The notes under the pieces were generated by a model. It saw only the letters and a list, made by a program, of their open reading frames with translations, was not told the origin of the DNA and did no database searches. From PLanc-01 sp035342095 (GTDB lineage: Bacteria > Planctomycetota > Phycisphaerae > Sedimentisphaerales > Anaerobacaceae), in the NCBI GenBank assembly GCA_035342095.1, contig DAOQWL010000017.1:1-64000 (forward strand): DNA of 64,000 nucleotides, given 5' to 3'. Both the position numbers and the translations under genes were made by a program. Within the stretch, counting starts at the first letter, position 1; each line of letters starts with the position of its first letter. Below, piece after piece: positions 16,921-23,174 of this stretch.

Positions 16921-17424
16921 ATGGATTGGTTCTCGATGGTCAGTCTTGTTATTGCGGGTTTGTCGGCAGCCTTTGCCGCGGGCGCATGGCTTGCTGCCCA
17001 CAAGTCATTGACCTATCAGGCACTCGCTGATGTCATGCGAGATTACGCTGAGGACAACATTGCCGAGGATGTCAGTACGCTCTGGGTCTTCTTCAGAAAG
17101 TGCAGAGGGAACAACGATTCGCTTATGAAGGAGTTTGGGAAACTTCTTGATGATTCGGAGCATTCCGATGTGACAGTCGCAAGACGCCGCGTTTCTCATT
17201 TCTATCAGCGCGTAGGTGCACTCTATGCCGGCAAGGTACTCCCCGGCAAGGTTCTATACCGTCACTGGTCTAGGGACGACTTGAGCATCATCCCGAAAGT
17301 CATCATTCCGCTTGAGCGCGTACTTTATGAGAGACTTCAGGGCAGAGGACTGACTGCCCAGTGCAAGATCCTTGAGGACTTGTATGAGGATTCCGCCAAA
17401 TGGTGGAAGGAAATAGTGGTCTGA
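16921..17424 (+). CDS. Hypothetical single-pass membrane protein
   Basis: The function is not recognised. The 167-residue protein has one N-terminal membrane segment (residues 4-26, WFSMVSLVIAGLSAAF onward) and then a soluble, charged, probably helical domain with several aromatic residues. This layout recalls DUF4760-like proteins, but the match is weak. ATG 16921 is chosen because ggagg lies 9 bases upstream. Base composition is AT-richer than the adjacent ispF, and the gene borders the RAYT/REP region, so it may be acquired DNA. Confidence 0.6.
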   Translation: MDWFSMVSLVIAGLSAAFAAGAWLAAHKSLTYQALADVMRDYAEDNIAEDVSTLWVFFRKCRGNNDSLMKEFGKLLDDSEHSDVTVARRRVSHFYQRVGALYAGKVLPGKVLYRHWSRDDLSIIPKVIIPLERVLYERLQGRGLTAQCKILEDLYEDSAKWWKEIVV

Positions 17425-17488
17425 CAGCGCCTGAGAAATCGCGAGAGGAAATAGAGTCCCGGTAGTGTCCTGCTGATTCCATTCTTGT

Positions 17489-17575
17489 TCAAGAGGCCCA
17501 GGAGAGGGCGGGTTTCTTGCTGGTCTGGACGCATTCGCAAAGGTAGAGGTCGATGAGGTTCCGGCACGGGATGCT
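17489..17575 (-). pseudogene. Remnant of a CopG/BrnA-like antitoxin (C-terminal end), copy 1
   Basis: The minus strand reads IPCRNLIDLYLCECVQTSKK then PALSWAS and a stop. This is a diverged copy of the tail at 18624-18765. Such tails (IPYQNLINLYLREC type) end CopG-like antitoxins of type II toxin-antitoxin pairs. No start codon, upstream half or toxin partner is left. Confidence 0.5.
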
Positions 17576-17682
17576 CGTCCTTCGACCAGAGCCAGATCAG
17601 AAGAAAGAGCAGTCTTTGGTCGGATGGAGACGTGAGCACGGAGGGATGAGGTGGTTCTATGTGGTTATGCCCGGCTTGCGCC

Positions 17683-17828
17683 GTTTGGAGTTCCGCCTTC
17701 AGGCGGTCGGGGTTTTGGAGCGCCGCGTTCACGCGGTGCGGTCCATGCCGCTGAAAGGAAGAATATCGAGCCGGCTAAAGCCGGGACTCCGAACGTTGAA
17801 CAAGACCGCCTGAAGGCGGAACTCCAAA
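17683..17828. repeat. REPIN upstream of the RAYT (two inverted REP copies)
   Basis: One REP copy (tttggagttccgccttcagg, 17683-17708) and an inverted copy (accgcctgaaggcggaactcc, 17801-17828) enclose two small palindromes, ccgcgttcacgcgg near 17723 and ccggctaaagccggg near 17771. The arrangement of two inverted REPs around a spacer matches a REPIN. Confidence 0.75.
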
Positions 17829-17874
17829 CTCTGTCAACCTTGCGACAGTCGCGCGGGTCGGGTACACTCTTGCC

Positions 17875-18495
17875 ATGTCCTCGCCTGATTATCGCTGGCG
17901 TCAGCTTACGCCTGAGCAGCGGGCCCAGTTGCTCACATGGCGCAAGACGCACGGGTACCCATGGCATTCACCGCCCCATCGCACCGACGTCGGCCACCTG
18001 CGATTCCATATCACCGCGGCCTGCTTCGAGCATCAACCCTATATCGGTTACAGCCCGGCGCGTCTGGATGCCTTCTCGCGGGATCTGCTGGCCCTGCTCA
18101 CCGCCCACGACAACCAGGCATTGGCGTGGTGTGTACTGCCGAATCACTACCATGTATTGGTCGAGACGCCGGACATCGTCGCCCTGTTGCACGAGTTGGG
18201 CCGGCTTCACGGACGCACGTCATATGTCTGGAATGGCGAGGAAGACACACGGGGACGCAAGGTCTTCTTCCGGGCCGTGGAGCGTGCGATGCGGTCCGAG
18301 CGGCACTTCTGGGCAACGATGAACTACATACATCACAACCCGGTCCATCACGGATACGTGGAACGCTGGACGGATTGGCCGTGGAGCAGCGCGACGGAGT
18401 TCCTGGCTCAGACCGCTCCGGACGAAGCCAAACGCATCTGGCGGGAATACCCCCTCGGCGATTACGGCCAAGGGTGGGACGATCCGACCCTGTAA
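17875..18495 (+). CDS. REP-associated tyrosine transposase (RAYT, Y1/TnpA-REP family)
   Basis: This 206-residue single-strand DNA nuclease-transposase belongs to the HUH family. The HUH-type motif is in WCVLPNHYHVLVET (residues 82-95), and the candidate catalytic Tyr is in NYIHHNPVHHGYV near residue 146, the signature of the family. RAYTs are thought to mobilise or process REP palindromes. Here REPINs of one sequence family lie 46 bp upstream and 3 bp downstream of the gene, so those REPs are very likely its cognate substrate. ATG 17875 lacks a strong Shine-Dalgarno sequence. Confidence 0.92.
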   Translation: MSSPDYRWRQLTPEQRAQLLTWRKTHGYPWHSPPHRTDVGHLRFHITAACFEHQPYIGYSPARLDAFSRDLLALLTAHDNQALAWCVLPNHYHVLVETPDIVALLHELGRLHGRTSYVWNGEEDTRGRKVFFRAVERAMRSERHFWATMNYIHHNPVHHGYVERWTDWPWSSATEFLAQTAPDEAKRIWREYPLGDYGQGWDDPTL

Positions 18496-18497
18496 GC

Positions 18498-18606
18498 GTT
18501 TGGAGTTCCGCCTTCAGGCGGCTCTTCCTGCTCCCTGAAAGAACGGAACATGGAATGGGCTGAAGCCGGAGATCTAAACAAGACCGCCTGAAGGCGGAAC
18601 TCCGAA
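18498..18606. repeat. REPIN downstream of the RAYT
   Basis: A REP copy (gtttggagttccgccttcag, 18498-18522) and an inverted copy (accgcctgaaggcggaactcc, 18580-18606) flank a spacer containing gggctgaagccgg. The spacer end (aacaagaccgcctgaaggcg) is the same as in the upstream REPIN, so the two are duplicates of one unit. Confidence 0.75.
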
Positions 18607-18623
18607 CAATGTCTCCCAGCGAG

Positions 18624-18765
18624 TCAAGAGGCCAAGGAGAGGGCGGGTTTCTTGCCGGTCCGGGCGCATTCGCGGAGGTAGAGGTTGACCAGATTCTGAT
18701 AGGGAATGCCGGTCCCTTCTGCCAGGGCCTTGAAGTACTCGATCACGTCCAGGCGGCAGTTTCCT
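18624..18765 (-). pseudogene. Remnant of a CopG/BrnA-like antitoxin (C-terminal end), copy 2
   Basis: The minus strand reads GGNCRLDVIEYFKALAEGTG, then IPYQNLVNLYLRECARTGKK and PALSLAS with a stop. The DVIEYFKALAEGTGIPYQ part is typical of the DNA-binding helices of CopG-like antitoxins. The frame breaks upstream of about 18765 and no toxin is adjacent. The RAYT unit sits between this and copy 1 (17489), which have the same orientation. Confidence 0.6.
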
Positions 18766-19071
18766 CCTGGCAGAGGAAGGGACGGACGAATCCGGAGTCC
18801 GCCACGATGCGGCGGGAGTCTGCCGCCTTGGAGCCACCAGCAGTAAGGGTGCTGCGCACACCTTCAAGCGAGCACCCTGCTCGCGTATCATGCTGGAGGC
18901 CCAAGGCGCAACACTCCCTGAGCAGGCCCGCTTCGGGCCTGCCTTGGCCCCGCCAAGAATCCAGGCATACCCCGGTTCCGTGCAATGCGCACAAGCGTTG
19001 ACCCGCTCAGAGCCCATCGGTAGAATACTGCCATGTGTTTGGCGATACAGAGGACTCTCGGATAGGTTGCC
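18766..19071. repeat. Palindrome-rich non-coding DNA
   Basis: No gene is supported. The stretch contains several short palindromes, such as cgagcaccctgctcg near 18869 and caggcccgcttcgggcctg near 18922, which look like further dispersed repeats. Its reading frames have no protein-like composition. Confidence 0.4.
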
Positions 19072-19254
19072 ATGATTGCGGCTGGTGATAGACAAACGGC
19101 ACTCGAATTCAAACGATATGCGGCGGCACTGGTGCCGATCCGCCAGTTTTGCGCGTTTGGCTCCAGGGCCAGACGAGATGCGACCGCCGGCTCAGATCTC
19201 GATGTCTTCCTCGTCGTGGATCACATCGATTGTAGCCTTCGCGAGAAGATATAG
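19072..19254 (+). pseudogene. Truncated MNT-type nucleotidyltransferase
   Basis: The 60-residue frame holds the active-site motif of minimal nucleotidyltransferases, FGSRARRDATAGSDLDVFLV (residues 28-47), with GS and DxD present. These proteins normally have about 100 or more residues and act as antitoxins with HEPN partners. The frame stops right at a family C word repeat (19250-19303), with no downstream half and no HEPN gene, so it appears broken. Confidence 0.65.
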
Positions 19255-19303
19255 GATTTTGGATTTGTTTCGGGTTTCGTGCTTCGAGTTTCGGATTTGA
19301 TGT
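19250..19303. repeat. Word repeat, family C (GGATTTCG type), single arm
   Basis: It consists of tandem words such as ggattttggatttgtttcgg and gtttcgtgcttcgagtttcg. The same words in the same order form the right arm of the hairpin at 41802-41915. Here only one arm is seen, between the truncated nucleotidyltransferase and cysS. Confidence 0.6.
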
Positions 19304-19314
19304 GAAGGAATCGT

Positions 19315-20793
19315 ATGGTTCTATGCCTCTATAATAGTCTGACGCGACGAACGGAAGAGTTCAAACCTCTCGAAGAAGGCCGGGTGGGGATCTATGTCTG
19401 CGGACCGACCGTCTATGGGCATGCCCACCTCGGGCACGCCAAGAGCTATGTCAGCTTCGACGTGCTCGTGCGGTATCTGCGCTACCTCGGCTACAGCGTC
19501 ACCTACGTGCAGAACATCACCGACGTGGGCCACCTCACCGACGACGCGGACGAAGGCGAGGACAAGATCGCCAAGGCCGCTCGCACCGAGCGAAAGCACC
19601 CGATGGCCCTCGCGGAGTACTACACCCGCAGCTACTTCGAGGACATGGACCGACTCAACTGCGCCCGACCCGACATCAGTCCTCGGGCCAGCGGTCATAT
19701 CGTCGAGCAGATCGAGCTAGTCAAGACCCTCCTGGAGAAGGGCTTCGCCTACGAGGTGAACGGGTCGGTGTACTTCGACGTCTCGAAGTTCTCCGGCTAC
19801 GGCAAGCTCTCCGGCCGGAATGTCGAGGAGATGATCGCGGGCGCTCGCGTCGAGGTCTCCGCAGAGAAAAAGAACCCCGCGGACTTCGCGCTCTGGAAGA
19901 AAGCCGAGCCCAACCACATCATGCAGTGGCCCAGTCCCTTCGGGCTCGGCTATCCCGGCTGGCATCTCGAATGCTCCGTCATGTCCATGAAGTACCTGGG
20001 CAAGACCCTCGACATCCACGGCGGCGGCCTGGAGAACCAGTTCCCCCACCACGAGTGCGAGATCGCCCAGTCGGAGGCGGCCAATGACGCACCCTTCGTC
20101 CGGTACTGGGTACACAACAACATGGTCACCGTGGACGGCCAGAAGATGGGCAAGAGCCTGGGCAACTTCATCACACTCAAGCAGGCCTTCGCAGGCGCCC
20201 ACGAGCGACTGACCCAAGCCTACGATCCGCTCGCAATCCGCCAGCTCATCCTGAACAGCCACTACCGCAGCCCATTGGACTTCTCCGATGCGGCCTTGTT
20301 CGCCGCCCACAGCGGCAATCAGAAGATCGGCGAAGCCGTCCGAGCCCTGCGAAAGAGGCTCGGCGCCGCGCCGCAGGGCGACATCGACCTCGATGTACTC
20401 AAGCAACTGGAGCAGGCCCGCGCGAAGTTCGAGGACGCGATGAACGACGACCTCAATACCGCGGTCGCCCTGTCGGTCCTCTTCGACCTCGTGCGAATCA
20501 GCAACAAGGCGGTCGAGGACCGCAAGACCACGGTCGAGACGCTCGGGGCCATCCACGACTCTTTCACCAAGCTCGGCGGCGACGTCCTGGGCGTCGTGAC
20601 GGACCAGTGCGCCGAGAGCGGCGCCGTCAACGAGCAGGCGGTGGACAAGCTCGTCAGCCTGTTCATCGCACAGCGAGCCGAGGCCCGAGAGGCCAAGAAC
20701 TTCGCCCAAGCCGATGCGATCCGCGCCAAGCTCGACGAGGCCGGCATCGTCCTGGAGGATGGACCCCAGGGCACGCAGTGGAGATGGAAATGA
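19315..20793 (+). CDS. cysS: Cysteinyl-tRNA synthetase
   Basis: This class I synthetase charges tRNA-Cys. The 492-residue protein has the zinc-ligand and HIGH-type region YVCGPTVYGHAHLGHAKSYV (residues 27-46), zinc ligands in GWHLECSVM near 221 and HHECEIAQSE near 245. The KMSKS-type loop is KMGKSLGNF near 280. Length is normal. ATG 19315 directly follows the family C repeat, and the leader is short. Confidence 0.96.
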   Translation: MVLCLYNSLTRRTEEFKPLEEGRVGIYVCGPTVYGHAHLGHAKSYVSFDVLVRYLRYLGYSVTYVQNITDVGHLTDDADEGEDKIAKAARTERKHPMALAEYYTRSYFEDMDRLNCARPDISPRASGHIVEQIELVKTLLEKGFAYEVNGSVYFDVSKFSGYGKLSGRNVEEMIAGARVEVSAEKKNPADFALWKKAEPNHIMQWPSPFGLGYPGWHLECSVMSMKYLGKTLDIHGGGLENQFPHHECEIAQSEAANDAPFVRYWVHNNMVTVDGQKMGKSLGNFITLKQAFAGAHERLTQAYDPLAIRQLILNSHYRSPLDFSDAALFAAHSGNQKIGEAVRALRKRLGAAPQGDIDLDVLKQLEQARAKFEDAMNDDLNTAVALSVLFDLVRISNKAVEDRKTTVETLGAIHDSFTKLGGDVLGVVTDQCAESGAVNEQAVDKLVSLFIAQRAEAREAKNFAQADAIRAKLDEAGIVLEDGPQGTQWRWK

Positions 20794-21337
20794 CCGATGG
20801 TCGCGCAGTTCACGTGGTTGTCACATACTCAGCGACGGCGAGCTGCACATTCACCGGGGACGCTGTCCCCGGACCCCTGGCATTTCACGCTTTTCGCCAG
20901 CAGCATGGCGGCATCGCCCCTGCCACTGGACTGCCGTGGCGCTCGGGTTGCTTGCCAGCAGAGCCTCATCCTCCACGGCAGCGACTCCGGTATACCTCCA
21001 ACTGCTGCGGATGGCAAGAGACACGCGCAGTCTGCCTCTCCTTCGGGTGCATGTCCGTAGTTGCACGCCCCCAAAAGATCCCTACAAAACAAGGCCGATG
21101 CCGGCATCAGTACTCGATCTGGCTCAACCCACCCCTTGTCTTCGACCTCGAGAAGGCCAATGCGCACTGCAATTACGGTCATGCACCCCTCTTCTTCCCC
21201 TGCTATTGGCCCAAAGCGAAAAATGCCGGGGGTTTGGGGGCAGAGCCCCCAAGGAACGAGCATAGACGCCGGACTCAGATTGCTCAGACATGCCATCTAC
21301 CGCTCGCGTGCCACCGATTGGAAAGGGCAAGTGGTTA
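20794..21337. repeat. Gene-free stretch carrying a second MITE-like inverted element (20850-21265)
   Basis: Between cysS and ruvC an element mirrors the one at 12925-13250. A GC hairpin (ccggggacgctgtccccgg, 20853-20871) is followed by ggcatttcacgcttttcgcc agcagcatg (20879-20907). Further on lies the inverted ctgctattggcccaaagcga aaaatgcc (21200-21227) and an outer hairpin (ttgggggcagagcccccaa, 21234-21252). An additional inner inverted pair is ggtgcatgtccgtagttgca (21047) against tgcaattacggtcatgcacc (21169). Confidence 0.6.
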
Positions 21338-21868
21338 ATGGCAGGCTCAACACAAAACGGCAAATCGTCCTTTGAGATTCCAACGCGGATTCTGGGCATC
21401 GATCCGGGGTTGCAGGTCTGCGGGTACGCCTGCGTCGAGACGGACGGGAACCAGGAGACCGTGATCGAAGCGGGTGTTCTGCGGACCACGCGAGACCTGC
21501 CGATCGAGTTGCGGCTGGACGAGATCGCACGGGATATCGAGACGCTGCTGACCCGATTGACTCCCAACCTGGTGGCGGTCGAGGAGATCTATTCGCACTA
21601 CGCCCATCCTCGGACTGCGATCTTGATGGGACACGCGAGAGGCGTTATATTGCAGAAGTGTGCTCGGGCACATGTCGAGGTCAGGAGTTTCGCGGCCACG
21701 CGGATCAAGAAATCGATCACCGGTCACGGTCGGGCGTCGAAGGAGCAGATGCAGAGGACGATCCAGACGATTCTGGCCCTGCCGGAACTGCCCTCGCCCC
21801 CCGACGTGGCCGATGCCATGGCCGCGGCTCTGTGCTGTGCGAACGCGTTGAATCGTATCATTGAATAG
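21338..21868 (+). CDS. ruvC: Holliday junction endonuclease RuvC
   Basis: This dimeric nuclease resolves Holliday junctions with RuvAB. The 176-residue protein shows the first catalytic Asp in ILGIDPGLQVCGYA near residue 19, the Glu in VAVEEIYSHYAHPRTA near 80, the SITGHGRASKEQM segment and the last Asp in PPDVADAMAAALC near 155. ATG 21338 gives the usual N-terminus. ruvA and ruvB follow, but are separated from it by inserted small genes. Confidence 0.94.
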   Translation: MAGSTQNGKSSFEIPTRILGIDPGLQVCGYACVETDGNQETVIEAGVLRTTRDLPIELRLDEIARDIETLLTRLTPNLVAVEEIYSHYAHPRTAILMGHARGVILQKCARAHVEVRSFAATRIKKSITGHGRASKEQMQRTIQTILALPELPSPPDVADAMAAALCCANALNRIIE

Positions 21869-21875
21869 CAGGAAG

Positions 21876-22136
21876 ATGAAACCGCTGCAGTGTACAGCCT
21901 ACTTCCTTTACACTCGCGGTCGCGAGGACCGCAAGGGCATTCAACTGGAGTGGATCGAGCGGACTGTGGCTCACCCAATCAGTGAGTGCGTGCAGAGTGA
22001 CGGACGGATTCGCCGTTGGGCCAGAATCCCGGAGGCAGACGGCAGGATTCTGCGAGTTGCATTGCTGGAGGATGGTCGGACCGTTCACAACGCATTCTTT
22101 GACCGATCCTATCGGGAGGCAGACAATGAACGTTAG
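21876..22136 (+). CDS. DUF4258-like small protein
   Basis: This 86-residue protein shows CTAYFLYTRGREDRKGIQLEWIE at the start (landmark only), then a core with RILRVALLEDGRTVHNAFFD. The pattern resembles DUF4258-type proteins, which often precede a DUF2283 gene, as here. The pair is widely suspected to be a toxin-antitoxin-like module, though this is not proven. ATG 21876 follows aggaag; the gene begins 7 bp after the ruvC stop and overlaps the next gene by 11 bp. Confidence 0.6.
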   Translation: MKPLQCTAYFLYTRGREDRKGIQLEWIERTVAHPISECVQSDGRIRRWARIPEADGRILRVALLEDGRTVHNAFFDRSYREADNER

Positions 22137-22323
22137 GTATTTCCCGGATACGGATACCCTTCTGGTGAGTTTCAGCGACAGGAGTATCTCCGAGACGCGG
22201 GATCTGACAGAGGATATCCTGGTGGAACTGGACAAGGACGGACGCTTGGTGAGCATGACCATTGAGCATGCCAAACAACAGATGAACGTCACGGAGTTCA
22301 CGTACAAACTGGCCGCAACGTGA
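22126..22323 (+). CDS. DUF2283 family protein
   Basis: This 65-residue protein begins MNVRYFPDTDTLLVSFSDRS and continues with DILVELDKDGRLVSMTIEHA, the hallmark beta-hairpins of DUF2283. The function is unknown; the family is a frequent partner of DUF4258 proteins. Its start lies inside the upstream gene (11-bp overlap) with gggagg 7 bases before, so translation is probably coupled. Confidence 0.8.
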   Translation: MNVRYFPDTDTLLVSFSDRSISETRDLTEDILVELDKDGRLVSMTIEHAKQQMNVTEFTYKLAAT

Positions 22324-22340
22324 TGCGTGCCCAAGAGACA

Positions 22341-22430
22341 AGGATTGATAAAGGATGATGGATCATTGATGATTGCAGCGGAAGACCCGGACTGCTCGAA
22401 TCATCCATGATCCATCATCCATAATCAATA
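22341..22430. repeat. Word-repeat hairpin, family D (GGATGATGGATCAT type)
   Basis: The left arm (22341-22374) is attgataaaggatgatggat plus cattgatgattg. The right arm (22397-22429) is its near-perfect reverse complement, aatcatccatgatccatcat plus ccataatcaat. The loop is about 22 bases and GC-rich. It ends seven bases before the ruvA start codon, so in the mRNA it could sequester the ruvA ribosome-binding region. Confidence 0.75.
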
Positions 22431-22436
22431 GCAGAT

Positions 22437-23069
22437 ATGATCGCCGGAATCGAAGGAAAACTCGTTCAGCTCGACACCGAGACCGCACAGGTTCGGGTCG
22501 GAGCCATTACGTATGAGGTCATGCTGCCCGGCTATTGCGTCAGCGCGCTGGCCGGCCGGATCGGCGAAACCGTCTCCTTGTGCACCATGGAGTACTACGA
22601 AGGCAGCCTGGGCGGCGGCAATCTCATCCCGCGCCTGGTCGGCTTCCTCAGTCCCGTCGAGCGGGAGTTCTTCGCCGAGTTCACCAGCGTCAAGGGTCTG
22701 GGCATTCGCAAGGGCCTGCGGGCCTTGAGCATCCCCATCGGCGACGTGGCTTCCGCAGTGGAGTCGGGCAACGAGAAAGTGCTCATGACGCTCTCCGGCA
22801 TCGGACGCAAGATGGCCCAGCAGATCGTCGCGGAACTCAAGGGCAAGCTCGAAGCGTTCGCCTTCGGCGCCGAGCCGGCAACGAGGGCGGCCCAGACGCG
22901 ATTGAAGCCCTTCCAGGCGGAGGCCATCGAGATCCTCGTCGCCTGGGGCGAGAAGCGCAACGAGGTCATGGAGTTGATCGAGCTGGCGGGTGAGAGACAC
23001 CCCGAGATCGACACCGCCGAGACGCTCGTGCCGCTCATCTACCGCCTCAAGCAAGGCGTCGAAGTCTGA
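22437..23069 (+). CDS. ruvA: Holliday junction branch-migration protein RuvA
   Basis: This is the junction-binding subunit of RuvAB. The 210-residue protein starts MIAGIEGKLVQLDTETAQVR (OB fold). Helix-hairpin-helix motifs are in VKGLGIRKGLRAL near residue 88 and LSGIGRKMAQQIVAELKGKL near 120, and a C-terminal domain that contacts RuvB follows. Its start abuts a family D hairpin. Confidence 0.94.
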   Translation: MIAGIEGKLVQLDTETAQVRVGAITYEVMLPGYCVSALAGRIGETVSLCTMEYYEGSLGGGNLIPRLVGFLSPVEREFFAEFTSVKGLGIRKGLRALSIPIGDVASAVESGNEKVLMTLSGIGRKMAQQIVAELKGKLEAFAFGAEPATRAAQTRLKPFQAEAIEILVAWGEKRNEVMELIELAGERHPEIDTAETLVPLIYRLKQGVEV

Positions 23070-23174
23070 GTTTGGCCTTGACCGGGGTTTGCCCGCCTGC
23101 ATATCATGAGGCAGCGTTTGGGCACAGCATAGACAATGGACATTTCTTTTTGCCTGGCTCACAGGGAGGACGTT

